A DNA stretch of 64,000 bases from Bryobacteraceae bacterium. GTDB taxonomy: Bacteria > Acidobacteriota > Terriglobia > Bryobacterales > Bryobacteraceae. The translations under genes and the position numbers were made by a program. Location of the stretch: NCBI GenBank assembly GCA_019752335.1, contig JAIEMJ010000011.1, positions 1 to 64,000 of the forward strand, read 5' to 3'. Below are positions 7,162-15,606 of this stretch, piece after piece. Positions within the stretch are counted from its first letter, which is position 1, and every line of letters begins with the position of its first letter. The notes below the pieces were generated by a model. It searched no databases. It was not told where the DNA came from and saw nothing but the letters and a program-made list of their open reading frames with translations.

Positions 7162-9978
7162 GAAGGGGCTCACCTGGACGCTGAAGAGTCCGGGGTCACG
7201 CAGCACGGTGGTTAAGCGCGCGCGCCCTCCGCCCTCGTTGTCGGTGGCCGTCGCGAGCAGGGCGCCGTTCGGATTCAGCAGGTAGATCACCGTGTCGACG
7301 CTGGTGCTCGTCACTTCCACTGTCACCTCCTGCCCGATCCGGCCGGGGAACTGGTAGATCTCGGTGGGGAAGAGGTCTCCTCGGCGGCCGAGGCGGGTGG
7401 AGCTGTCGGAGATCGTGCCCGTCACGGATGCCGGGCAGCCGCTCAGGCGGACCGGGTCCACGGGGGGTACGCCGGGTACGTCCACGAATTCGAGCCGTAC
7501 AGTGAAAGACCCGGCTTCGTCCGGGTCGAACGTGGTGGCCACGATGGTGTACTTGCCGGCGACCGGCAGCGTCAGGTTGCCGGAGCGGGCCGGCAGCCGC
7601 GAGTCACTCCCGAAAGCGTCGTAGCCGTCGTCATCGGCGGCCAGGAGGCTGCCGTTCGGCAGGAGCAGCATCAGGTAGGTGTCGAGATCGTTGGAGCGTA
7701 GGGAGATATTGATCGCTTGGCCCTGCTTGGCCTCGAAGGTGTAGAGCTTGGAGTAGGCGCTTACCAGGGGATCGAAGAAGCAGTCTTTCTCGCTTAGGTC
7801 GCCTGAAACGTTCACTCCCGGCGTGATGTCCACCGGGCGGCAGCGGACGCTCTGCACCACCTTGATCTTCTTCTCGCCCACCCGCACGCTGGCGGTACGT
7901 GGGCCGTCGGTCTCGTTGGCGGTGACGGAGAGCTTGGCCAGGTCAGTCCCCTGACGCAGGGCGGGGCCCGTCATCTTCATCCAAGCCGGCAGATCCTCGG
8001 CCGTCCAGCGGCTGCAGTGGTTGCCGGTGGTGACGGTGAGTAACGCGAACTCCGCCTTTTCCGTGATGGCCTGCGAAGCCGGCGACAGGGTGATCGAACA
8101 GGGCGGGACGGGGTTCTCGGCGAGGTTCCAGGCCAGCACAAACTCTTGGGAATCCGTCCGCACATCGACGCCACGCACCTCCGCCGTCCAGCGGCCGGCG
8201 GGGGGATTCGCCACCACCACCTGCTTGACGGTATCGCGATCGCCGGCGCGCTCGACGGCGTTGGCCGTGGGATTGGCGGGCGACAGGCGCAGGGGCAGTT
8301 TCTGAGTGACGCCGTCCGGCGCGGTGAGCACCAGTTCGAGGTGATTCGTTATGGGCGAGTCCGCCGTCAGCACGGCGTCGGCATCGGAGTAGACGAGCAT
8401 CACCCGGAGAGACGGGGTGTTGGCGGGCACTTCAATCGGCTGGGCCTTGACCGTGTCCGGCGCGACTTCGTTGATGACGTAAGTCTGGTTGTCGATGGCC
8501 TTCACCGCCGCAACGGTATCCGCGAGACCGTAGCCGTAGACGTAATCCGGCCCGATGTTGCCCAGGTCGCGCGCGGTGTTGAGCAGCGCGGCCTTCACCA
8601 ATGCGGCCTTGGGCGCTTCGCCGTTGCGCGAGCGGTAGCGCTCGATCAGCAGGGCGGCCGCCCCGGAAATGGCCGGGGTGGCCATCGACGTCCCGCTTAA
8701 GGGCTGCGAGCGGTTGGTCTGGAATGTAGAAACCACGTTCACGCCCATGGCCACGATATCTGGCTTGATGCGGTTGTCGCGCATGGGGCCGGCGCTCGAA
8801 AAATCGGCCGCCGCTAGGCTTTCGTCCACGGCGCCCACGGTGATGATGTTCTTCGCCGTGGATGGGCGCCCGATGGTGTAGAAGCCCGCGCGGGGCAGGA
8901 TCGTGCAGTCCGTCCAGTCGCGGTCATTGCCGGAGGCGAAGGCGATGGTCAGGTTCTTGTCGCGCACCAGACGGTCGTAGTCGCGCTCGGCGGTGCCGTA
9001 GGTACCATAGCGGCCGCAGGTACTAGTCGCCGAGGAGTAGGCCTCGCCCCAGGAGTTGTTGGCGACGGCGATGCCAAAGTCGCTGACGCCGCGCTCCATC
9101 TTGACGGGCACGTTGCGAAAGGTCCAGCTAAAGAGCTTGGCCGCGGGGGCCAAGCCTTTCAGCTTCGGATCCCGGCCGGCTGCCACCAGGGTCCCGGCCA
9201 CGTGGGTAGAATGAGCGCTCACGACGGAGCTCTCCACCTGCGTCAAACGGTCGGCAAATTCGATGTGCTGGGCGATGCCCCCGCCGTCGAAGATCCCGAT
9301 GTTGATGTCGCGGCCCGTAAGGGAGTAGGGGTCCGCCTGCAGCAGGTCACCGCCGATCAGCTTGGCGGAAATAGCGTTGTTCTTGGTGCGGGGCGGTGGC
9401 GGCGAGGGTTCCAGAAACTGTACCCAGTCAGCTTGGCTCAACTGCTTCACCTGGGCGGCGGTGGCGCGCACTTCGAAGCGGCCAAAGTAAGGCGCGTCTT
9501 CCAAAATCGCGACACCGAGTTGGGCCAACTCACGGCGGGCCTCCACGACATCGACATCGGCGTGGTAGGAGAGCATCAGTTCCAGGCCCTCTTCGCCACC
9601 AGCCCAAGCCGGCATCCGGCCTTCCTGAAGAGATGAGTCGAGCTTCTCTTCGGGCTCGATAATCGTGGCCTTGCCGCGGCCCGCCAGCATTTCAACACCG
9701 AGGGGCGACGTGAGATCGAGAGCGGCTACGTAGGAGCCGTTGCCCAAGGGTTCGAGCAGACGCAAGCCCGGCGGCACGCTACGCCGGTCCGCGACTTGCA
9801 CCACGAGATGCGCCCGATTGCCTAGTACGCGACGTCCAGCGAGCGAGACCCAAAGCGGCTTTTCTGAAGAGCGCCGGGAGGCGGGCTGCGGACGGGAAAA
9901 GCGGGGGAGCTCGATCTGGGCGGAGAGGGAGGCCGCCGTGAGGGCGGCGATAACCATAAGGTGGTAGTACAAGCGCAA
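7105..9978 (-). CDS. Secreted S8 (subtilisin-like) peptidase with BACON-like and PPC domains
   Basis: A 957-residue secreted serine protease. A signal peptide (VIAALTAASLSAQ) precedes a propeptide-like region. The S8 domain carries the Asp in IGIFDGGGIA, the His in STHVAGTL, the oxyanion Asn in ASGNDRDW and the Ser in SGTSMATPAISG. A BACON-like beta domain follows (about 620-705), then two PPC (pre-peptidase C-terminal) domains, including LDTYLMLLLPNGSLLAADDD and VDTVIYLLNPNG. The first in-frame start is TTG at 9978; an ATG at 9957 is equally possible and still leaves a full signal peptide. A stable hairpin overlaps the Shine-Dalgarno region, so translation may be controlled by structure. Confidence 0.9.
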   Translation of the reverse strand: MRLYYHLMVIAALTAASLSAQIELPRFSRPQPASRRSSEKPLWVSLAGRRVLGNRAHLVVQVADRRSVPPGLRLLEPLGNGSYVAALDLTSPLGVEMLAGRGKATIIEPEEKLDSSLQEGRMPAWAGGEEGLELMLSYHADVDVVEARRELAQLGVAILEDAPYFGRFEVRATAAQVKQLSQADWVQFLEPSPPPPRTKNNAISAKLIGGDLLQADPYSLTGRDINIGIFDGGGIAQHIEFADRLTQVESSVVSAHSTHVAGTLVAAGRDPKLKGLAPAAKLFSWTFRNVPVKMERGVSDFGIAVANNSWGEAYSSATSTCGRYGTYGTAERDYDRLVRDKNLTIAFASGNDRDWTDCTILPRAGFYTIGRPSTAKNIITVGAVDESLAAADFSSAGPMRDNRIKPDIVAMGVNVVSTFQTNRSQPLSGTSMATPAISGAAALLIERYRSRNGEAPKAALVKAALLNTARDLGNIGPDYVYGYGLADTVAAVKAIDNQTYVINEVAPDTVKAQPIEVPANTPSLRVMLVYSDADAVLTADSPITNHLELVLTAPDGVTQKLPLRLSPANPTANAVERAGDRDTVKQVVVANPPAGRWTAEVRGVDVRTDSQEFVLAWNLAENPVPPCSITLSPASQAITEKAEFALLTVTTGNHCSRWTAEDLPAWMKMTGPALRQGTDLAKLSVTANETDGPRTASVRVGEKKIKVVQSVRCRPVDITPGVNVSGDLSEKDCFFDPLVSAYSKLYTFEAKQGQAINISLRSNDLDTYLMLLLPNGSLLAADDDGYDAFGSDSRLPARSGNLTLPVAGKYTIVATTFDPDEAGSFTVRLEFVDVPGVPPVDPVRLSGCPASVTGTISDSSTRLGRRGDLFPTEIYQFPGRIGQEVTVEVTSTSVDTVIYLLNPNGALLATATDNEGGGRARLTTVLRDPGLFSVQVSPFSPFSRGSFALRIEGCTRP

Positions 9979-10013
9979 TAACTCCTGGAGAGAGCACCTC
10001 TCACAGGAGTTAT
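9978..10013. promoter_or_regulatory. Hairpin covering the S8 protease ribosome-binding site
   Basis: Arms ATAACTCCTG (9978-9987) and CAGGAGTTAT (10004-10013) are perfect complements. The inner GAGAG/CTCTC extends the stem to about 15 bp, with one bulged A and a 5-base loop. On the minus strand the AGGAG Shine-Dalgarno and the TTG start lie in one arm. It also sits just after the desaturase stop, so it could serve as a processing or attenuation signal; there is no U-run. Confidence 0.55.
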
Positions 10014-10034
10014 CGGCAATTTCGCGGCGCCTCG

Positions 10035-10916
10035 TTAGGCGGCTTCGCGTTCTTCGAGCAGACGCGAATCGGTCTTGGCGACTTTCACCATCTTGGCGAC
10101 GCCCAGGGCTTGCAGCATCCGGATCTGCAGCCAGGTGATGTCAAGTTCGTACCAGGCTAAGCCGTGCCGGGCCGAAGCCGGGTGGGCGTGGTGGTTGTTG
10201 TGCCAGCCTTCGCCGAAGGTGAGCAGGGCGACCCACCAGTTGTTGCGGGAGTCGTCGGTCGTCTTAAAGCGCTTCGATCCCCACATATGGGTGGCGGAGT
10301 TCACCAGCCAAGTGGAGTGCAGGCCTAAGGTGACCCGCAAGAAAGTGGCCCAGGTCACCATCGACATTGCGCTATACCAGCCGCCGTAGGAGTATCCCCA
10401 GACACCGAGAGCCACGCCGACCACCGTGAGGGGCAGCCAGTGCCAAGTATTCAGCCAGCGATAAAAGCCGTCCGCGTAGAGGTCCGGGGCCATGCGGCCT
10501 AAGGCTTCCGTCTTATTGTGATGACCGGCGCCGGTGATGATCCAGCCCATGTGCGACCACCAGGCACCGTCGCGGGGGGAGTGCGGGTCCCCGTCCTTGT
10601 CGCTCTTGGCGTGATGAACGCGGTGGGTGGCCACCCAGAAAATGGGTCCGCCTTCGAGCGCCAATGAGCCGCAAACGCCGAGGAAGTACTCACCCAGCTT
10701 GGGGATCTTGTATCCCCGATGCGTGTGGAGGCGATGATAGCCCATCCCGATCCCGCAGCTTATGGCCAACCAATACAGGAAGGCGGCGACGGCCACGGAG
10801 CGCCATTCAAAGAAAAAAGGCGCCGCCAAGGCGCCCGCGTGGAAGATGATCAGGGCAACGGTGGTGATCCAATTGATGGGCCGTTGGTCGTGGATGGTGG
10901 TAATGGTAGCTGGCAT
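10035..10916 (-). CDS. Acyl-CoA / fatty acid desaturase
   Basis: A membrane di-iron desaturase of the delta-9 acyl-CoA type, introducing a double bond in acyl chains. All three histidine boxes are present: [18 protein letters not shown] and HNNHHAHP, with hydrophobic segment pairs between them. With ATG 10916 the protein is 293 residues, normal for the bacterial group; a TTG six codons upstream (10934) is an alternative. It lies downstream of the DUF6702 gene on the same strand with a gap of about 70 bp, and may share a transcript with it and the M1 peptidase. Membrane-fluidity adjustment is the expected role. Confidence 0.9.
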   Translation of the reverse strand: MPATITTIHDQRPINWITTVALIIFHAGALAAPFFFEWRSVAVAAFLYWLAISCGIGMGYHRLHTHRGYKIPKLGEYFLGVCGSLALEGGPIFWVATHRVHHAKSDKDGDPHSPRDGAWWSHMGWIITGAGHHNKTEALGRMAPDLYADGFYRWLNTWHWLPLTVVGVALGVWGYSYGGWYSAMSMVTWATFLRVTLGLHSTWLVNSATHMWGSKRFKTTDDSRNNWWVALLTFGEGWHNNHHAHPASARHGLAWYELDITWLQIRMLQALGVAKMVKVAKTDSRLLEEREAA

Positions 10917-10985
10917 GTATAAGATCGAATCCAATCTCAGAGTACTGGATCCCAGGCGTTTTGAATGTAATAGTTGTGTAATAGC

Positions 10986-11471
10986 TCAAGGCTTCAGCAA
11001 GGGCTGCTTTACCCCGCCGGCCGCCGCGTTGAACTGCAATTCACGCAACGGATTGCCGTCGCGCTTCACTTGGGCGCTGTTGGTTTGGTCGGGCACGCGG
11101 TCGAGCAGTAGGCGGTTCTCGAGGGTGACGCCTGGCAGGCCATCCGGCAATGCGACTTCAAAATAGGCGGTGAGGAAATGCACCTTCACCTCCATGCCGA
11201 CCCAATGCTGTTTGAGGACCTCGCCGCGGGCGTTGCGTAGTTGAAAGTGCCCCTGCAAGTAATCGCGCACGAAGCGCTCGGCAGCTTTGGGCTCGTCAAA
11301 GTTCGCACGCGGACCGGCTTGCGCCTGGAAGGCGCGCTCGACGTCCTCGGTGTGCAGCCACAGCATCACCTCGACGGTCTTCCTGGCGGAGATGAAGTCC
11401 AACTGCGCGATCGAGGCGTGGTAGGTGTGGGCGCTGGCCAGGCAGGCCAACAGAAATGCCACGCCGCGCAT
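10986..11471 (-). CDS. DUF6702-like exported protein
   Basis: A 161-residue protein with a short signal peptide (MRGVAFLLACLASAHTYHAS). The opening after cleavage (SIAQLDF, then a beta-rich body and a YLQGHFQL segment) looks like the DUF6702 family, small exported proteins often encoded beside M1 peptidases. It starts 4 bases after the stop of the M1 peptidase gene, so the two are almost certainly co-transcribed. Function is unknown; periplasmic location is inferred from the signal peptide and the partner peptidase. Confidence 0.7.
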   Translation of the reverse strand: MRGVAFLLACLASAHTYHASIAQLDFISARKTVEVMLWLHTEDVERAFQAQAGPRANFDEPKAAERFVRDYLQGHFQLRNARGEVLKQHWVGMEVKVHFLTAYFEVALPDGLPGVTLENRLLLDRVPDQTNSAQVKRDGNPLRELQFNAAAGGVKQPLLKP

Positions 11472-11475
11472 CGCC

Positions 11476-13761
11476 TTAGGCCTTGGGCTTCTCTTGCATC
11501 GGGTTCGTGGGCTTCTTGTCCTTGAAGAGTTCGAACTGCCGCTTGAGCGGGCGGCGGGGGAAGTAGTTGTTCGTCAGGTCCGTGTCGGCCGTTTCGAGAT
11601 GGGGATCGAGCGTAATCTCTTTGATCTCTTTGGGCGTAATGATGAGCTTCGACACGGCCGAATTATTCCGCCGCCAGATTTCGACGGGGAGACGCAATTC
11701 GTCTTGCGTGCCATCGGTGTAACTGACTTGGAGAATGACGGGCATGACGAGGCCGCCCAGGTTCTTGAGGTCGAGTAAGTAAAAGTTCTCGCCGCCTTCG
11801 AGTAACTTGCGCTCTTCGGGCTCCAAACCGTCGAGGAACTTCTTGTATTCGTCACGGTCCTTACCAGTGACGGCGAATTCGTCGTAGCTATTGTAAAAGT
11901 CCTTCAATTCGGGCCGGGCGTCGAGTAACTTGGGCAGATTTTTATTGCGCTGCGCTGACAGAGTAACCGGCTCTTCCTCCTTCTTCTTCTTCGAAAACGG
12001 CTTTTCGGTGTCGGGATTCTTGGTGCCGAGGCGGAACATACGGAGGTTATCGAGCGAGAGGTCGGTGTGGTCGGTGGAGAAAAACCAGCCGCGCCAGAAC
12101 CAGTCGAGGTCGACGCCGGTGGCATCTTCCATGGTGCGGAAGAAATCGGCGGGGGTGGGGCGTTTGAACTTCCAGCGGCGGGAGAATTCGCGGAAGGCGA
12201 AGTCGAATTGTTCGCGGCCCAGGATGGTTTCGCGCATCATGTTCAGGCCGGTGGCCGTTTTCTGATAGGCATTGGCGAAGAGGTTCTGCACGGAGTCAGA
12301 ATTGGTCATGATGGAGTCGTGGGAGGGGCCGCTCATGTAGGCGACGATGTCTTTGGGCTCGGCGTCGCGGGAGGGGTAGTTATTCTCCCATTCCTGCTCC
12401 GACAAATACTGCAGGAAAGTATTCATACCTTCGTCCATCCAGGTCCACTGGCGTTCGTCGGAATTGACGATCATCGGGAAGAAGTTATGGCCCACTTCGT
12501 GGATGATGACGGTGATGAGACTGTATTTCGTGCGCGCGCTGTAAGTGCCGTCTTCGAGAGGGCGCGGACCGTTGAAGCAGATCATGGGATATTCCATGCC
12601 GCCGTTGACGACGCCATTCACCGAGATGGCGATGGGGTAGGGATAGGGGAAGCTATATTTTCCGTAGACGTTCAGCGTATGAATAATCGCAGGCGTGGAG
12701 TATTTTTCCCAAAGCGGATTGCTTTCCTTGGAGTAGTAAGACATGGCCATGACGCGGCGGCCATCGACTAAGTGGCCCTGGGCGTCCCAGATGAATTTGC
12801 GGGAGGAGGCGAAGGCGAAGTCGCGGACGTTTTCGGCGTGGAAGATCCAGGTCTTCTTACCCTTGGGCTTCGAACTCTCGGCTTGCTTGGCCTCCGCCGG
12901 GTTGACGATCATGACGGGGGCTTTAGCGGTTTCGGCTTCCTTCAGGCGCGCGAGCTGGGTGGCGGTGAGCACGTCACGCGGATTCTGCAGGACCCCGGTG
13001 GAGCCGACGATGTGGTCGTCAGGCGCGGTGATGCGGACCTTGTAGTCGCCGAATTCGAGCGTAAACTCGCCGGCGCCGAGGTATTGCTTGTGCTGCCAGC
13101 CGACGGCGTCGTAGTAAGCGGCCATGCGGGGAAACCATTGGGCGATGCAGTAGATCCAGTTGCCGTCTTTCGCGAAGAACTCGGCGCCGGTGCGTCCGCC
13201 GATTTTCTTCGAAGGGTTGATGTTGTACTCCCAGTCGATGCTGAAGTCGACGGAGGCGCCGGGAGGGAGTTCGCGGGGGAGGTCGACGCGCATCATGGTG
13301 TTCTGGATGACGTAGCGCAGGCCGTCGCCGCCGGCGTTCTTGACGGCTTTGATGCGGTAGCCGCCGTCGAAGGTGGGGAGAAACTTGAGGCGTTCGAGGG
13401 AATTGAAGGGCAGGTTGTTGAGGTCCGAGGTGGTTTGGGAGGCGGCGGTGAGCGAGTCCTTGGCCCAGATGTTCTGGTCGAGCTGCATCCAGAGGTAGGT
13501 GAGGGTGTCGGGGGAGTTGTTCTTGTAGGTGATCTTTTCGGATCCGGTGATGCGCTGGTTGACGTCGTCGAGTTCGACGGAGATGACGTAGTCGACCTTC
13601 TGCTGCCAGTAGCGATGGCCGGGGGCGCCGGAGGCGGTGCGGTACTCGTTGGGGGTGGGCAGGAGGGTGCCGAGTTGGCCGAAGCGGTCCTGGGAGCCGC
13701 GCTGGGTTTGGGCGGCGAGGGCGTGGGCGGCGACGAGGCAGAGCAAGAGGCGATGGGGCAT
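11476..13761 (-). CDS. M1-family aminopeptidase-like metallopeptidase, exported
   Basis: A 761-residue peptidase with a signal peptide (LLLCLVAAHALAAQ). The M1 N-terminal beta domain ends in the exopeptidase motif (GGMEYP, residues 388-393). The zinc site is intact: HEVGH at 421-425 and the third ligand Glu444 in TWMDEG, the usual 18-residue spacing. The C-terminal part (about 570-761) carries a Lys/Glu-rich insertion and a beta domain. It is longer than a minimal M1 enzyme but fits the Bacteroidetes/Acidobacteria secreted group. It probably processes peptides in the periplasm alongside the S8 protease. Direct repeats with TAGAAT-like elements lie just upstream. Confidence 0.9.
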   Translation of the reverse strand: MPHRLLLCLVAAHALAAQTQRGSQDRFGQLGTLLPTPNEYRTASGAPGHRYWQQKVDYVISVELDDVNQRITGSEKITYKNNSPDTLTYLWMQLDQNIWAKDSLTAASQTTSDLNNLPFNSLERLKFLPTFDGGYRIKAVKNAGGDGLRYVIQNTMMRVDLPRELPPGASVDFSIDWEYNINPSKKIGGRTGAEFFAKDGNWIYCIAQWFPRMAAYYDAVGWQHKQYLGAGEFTLEFGDYKVRITAPDDHIVGSTGVLQNPRDVLTATQLARLKEAETAKAPVMIVNPAEAKQAESSKPKGKKTWIFHAENVRDFAFASSRKFIWDAQGHLVDGRRVMAMSYYSKESNPLWEKYSTPAIIHTLNVYGKYSFPYPYPIAISVNGVVNGGMEYPMICFNGPRPLEDGTYSARTKYSLITVIIHEVGHNFFPMIVNSDERQWTWMDEGMNTFLQYLSEQEWENNYPSRDAEPKDIVAYMSGPSHDSIMTNSDSVQNLFANAYQKTATGLNMMRETILGREQFDFAFREFSRRWKFKRPTPADFFRTMEDATGVDLDWFWRGWFFSTDHTDLSLDNLRMFRLGTKNPDTEKPFSKKKKEEEPVTLSAQRNKNLPKLLDARPELKDFYNSYDEFAVTGKDRDEYKKFLDGLEPEERKLLEGGENFYLLDLKNLGGLVMPVILQVSYTDGTQDELRLPVEIWRRNNSAVSKLIITPKEIKEITLDPHLETADTDLTNNYFPRRPLKRQFELFKDKKPTNPMQEKPKA

Positions 13762-13779
13762 GATGGACCTTATCGTTTC

Positions 13780-13809
13780 ACGAAACGAACCGGAAACTGT
13801 TTGATTCTA
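13780..13809 (-). repeat. 30-bp direct repeat, copy A, with TAGAAT element
   Basis: On the minus strand this copy reads TAGAATCAAACAG then CCGGTTCGTTTCGT. It lies 19 bases before the M1 start codon. TAGAAT resembles a -10 box, so this may be the promoter of the peptidase operon. Copy B lies 134 bases upstream with about four differences. Confidence 0.45.
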
Positions 13810-13913
13810 AAAGACTGAACACACGGACAAGGGCCGCCTGCGAAGGGCGGGACAGCGATGGCTTGGCCTTTCTGGATCAGGATAGCAGATCTCTTTGTGG
13901 GCTGGCTCCCGGG

Positions 13914-13943
13914 ACGAAACGAACCGGCAAGTGGTTGATTCTA
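13914..13943 (-). repeat. 30-bp direct repeat, copy B, with TAGAAT element
   Basis: Second copy of the element near the M1 gene, keeping TAGAATCAA and CCGGTTCGTTTCGT on the minus strand. The retained blocks suggest a duplicated promoter or binding site rather than random similarity. Confidence 0.45.
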
Positions 13944-14171
13944 CGATCAGAAAGCGATTTTGAGTGGGCGGACCCGGTTTGGGGTGGTCTTCCGTTAATG
14001 AGGATAGCAGAAGGAAACAAGCGACCTGATGCAGATCGACGGATAGGGACAATGATTGCAACAGGTTACGGCGAGGAAATTCAGCGGGACTGGCCATCGC
14101 CGAGAACCACCCGGTCACTATCGTTCCCGGCTGGACTGGCGTGGCGGTTTAGTTAGGCGACGGACAGCAGA

Positions 14172-14186
14172 CGGACCCCGGGTCCG
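14172..14186 (-). terminator. Hairpin just downstream of the DMT exporter stop
   Basis: CGGACCC and GGGTCCG form a 7-bp GC-rich stem around one base, 3 bases beyond the exporter stop codon. There is no U-tract, so it is a weak terminator candidate, and the one-base centre would force a few pairs open. Confidence 0.35.
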
Positions 14187-14188
14187 CA

Positions 14189-15070
14189 TTACGTGCGAGT
14201 TCGCCGGATCGCGCCCCACAGCAACAGCACCACTCCCGACAGAATCACACCGCTGGCGGCCCATTCCCGTGGACTGAGGGTCTCGCCCGCGATCGTGGCG
14301 CCTAAGGCCAAACCCACCACGGGGTTGACCAGCGTGTAGCTGGAGGCGGTGCCGGGTCGGACGCGCGCTAGCAGGTACATGTAGGCGTTGAAGGCGATGA
14401 GCGAACCGAAGACGACGAGGTAAATCCAGGCTAGAGTCGCCGTGGTTTGCGGTGGCCACGCGAAATGCTCGCCCGCGAGGAGCGCGACGAGGGTCAGGCC
14501 GACTCCGCCGCAGAGCATCTGGCTCGCATAGCCCATGCTGCCGGGGGCCGGCCTTAGCCGGTGGCGGCTCAGCACGCTACCGAGCGACCAGCCTACCGCC
14601 GCCGTACACATCGCCCCCAGCGCCACCGGCGAGGCCACGAAGCCCTGGCCGCGCACCAACAGGAGCACCCCGGCGAACCCCACGGCGAGACCGGCGAGTT
14701 CGAAGGCGTCCGGTCGTACGCCGAACCAGAGGCTGAATAGGATCATCAGCATGGGCATCGTGCCGACGAAGACCACGGCGAGGCTGGAGGAGATGGTCTG
14801 TTCGGCGTAGGCCGTGCAGCCCATGCCGCCGACCATCATCAGCACGCTCACGATGGCGGCGTTGCGCCACTCGCTGCGCGAGGGCCAGGGAGATCCCTGC
14901 CGGCGGGACCATAGCAGCACGATCAGGCCGGCGACCAGGAAGCGGCTACCCATTTGGGAGAAGGGGGGAAAGCTGACCAGGGCGAACTTGATGGCGAGGT
15001 AAGTGGAGCCCCAGATGGTCCAGGTGGCCAGCAGGCACAAGCCGATCACTAGGCGGGAGGATCGTTCCAT
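14189..15070 (-). CDS. EamA-family (DMT superfamily) transporter
   Basis: A 293-residue inner-membrane protein with about ten hydrophobic helices arranged as two EamA repeats. WTIWGSTYLAIKFAL opens the first repeat, and the second ends in the proline-containing NPVVGLALGATIAGE pattern. Relatives (YedA/RhtA-like) export amino acids and metabolites; the substrate is not readable. The start ATG at 15070 lies inside the 3' end of a truncated toxin ORF, which suggests that the exporter's upstream flank is a junction. Confidence 0.85.
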   Translation of the reverse strand: MERSSRLVIGLCLLATWTIWGSTYLAIKFALVSFPPFSQMGSRFLVAGLIVLLWSRRQGSPWPSRSEWRNAAIVSVLMMVGGMGCTAYAEQTISSSLAVVFVGTMPMLMILFSLWFGVRPDAFELAGLAVGFAGVLLLVRGQGFVASPVALGAMCTAAVGWSLGSVLSRHRLRPAPGSMGYASQMLCGGVGLTLVALLAGEHFAWPPQTTATLAWIYLVVFGSLIAFNAYMYLLARVRPGTASSYTLVNPVVGLALGATIAGETLSPREWAASGVILSGVVLLLWGAIRRTRT

Positions 15071-15207
15071 AGTCCAGTGTACGTGGAGTGGGGCCTGATC
15101 GATTTCGCCACTGCGCGGTGGGATGCAGCGGGTCTTTCCTGGGCAATGAAGTCCTCACTCCCGTCAAGATCGTTAGACGCTTCCGCGTGGAGCGCGTAAA
15201 CGCTCAT
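15049..15207 (-). pseudogene. Truncated ParE/RelE-like toxin remnant
   Basis: A 52-codon ORF starting ATGA-overlapped with the antitoxin stop. Its first 25 residues (MSVYALHAEASNDLDGSEDF then IAQERPAA) follow the ParE-type N-terminus, where intact members usually read YALHPEA..DLDEIWEFIAQD. Intact toxins are about 95-105 residues with a C-terminal beta sheet. Here the homology is lost after about residue 36 and the ORF runs into the DMT exporter start, so the active part is missing. It is probably a dead half of a type II toxin-antitoxin module. Confidence 0.55.
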
Positions 15208-15446
15208 GCCGCGCCATTACGCCTGGCTTCAATGCGCTGGTGCAGGAAGGCGATGGCGGATTCGCCTTCGAGCGGACTTACCCGGCCACGCTTGAGGTCG
15301 TCGTAGCGGGAGTTGAGCATGGCTTGGGGAGCGGAGTATTCATCGACGCAACCGGCTACCGCATCCTTGACGAGTTCGGCGGCGGCGCGGCCACTTTCGC
15401 GGGCCATCTGCTCCAGCTTGGCTTGGATGACGGGTTCAAACTGCAC
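15204..15446 (-). CDS. Antitoxin-like small protein of a decayed type II TA module
   Basis: About 80 residues from GTG 15446; the frame stays open to GTG 15515. The start VQFEPVIQAKLEQMARESGR with AAELVKDAVAGC looks like the small MEVQF-type ParD/RHH-like antitoxins, and the tail RYDDLKRGRVSPLEGESAIA matches their usual ending. The GGAGG upstream is spaced too far (about 16 bases) for GTG 15446. An ATG in the neighbouring frame would give MEVQF if one base were restored, so a one-base deletion may have moved the start out of frame. Its stop overlaps the start of the truncated toxin (ATGA), which supports the TA reading. Confidence 0.6.
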   Translation of the reverse strand: MQFEPVIQAKLEQMARESGRAAAELVKDAVAGCVDEYSAPQAMLNSRYDDLKRGRVSPLEGESAIAFLHQRIEARRNGAA

Positions 15447-15606
15447 TTCATGACTTGTGGCTCCTCCCGAAATGGTTTCTCCGTTGAAGATAAGGGATAT
15501 CGGCGAGCTTGTCACGTGCCAGTTAGGCGAACTGCCGGCAAGATGTTCTTTCCAATGGGTTAAGCGATCGGTTGGGAATTCCGAGGGCTACAATTTCACC
15601 GCCGCG

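Larger units (their letters stand above)
13762..14188. other. 427-bp intergenic region with duplicated promoter-like element
   Basis: No credible gene. It holds two copies of a 30-bp degenerate direct repeat (13780-13809 and 13914-13943), two copies of AGGATAGCAGA (13879-13889 and 14001-14011), a small CGTTTC/GAAACG inverted repeat at 13774-13787, and a terminator-like palindrome at 14172-14186 after the DMT exporter gene. Confidence 0.6.

Noticed and set aside
12772-13818. A 348-residue plus-strand ORF antisense to the M1 peptidase.
   Set aside because: It is Gly/Val/Asp low-complexity shadow. The M1 zinc site on the other strand is complete.
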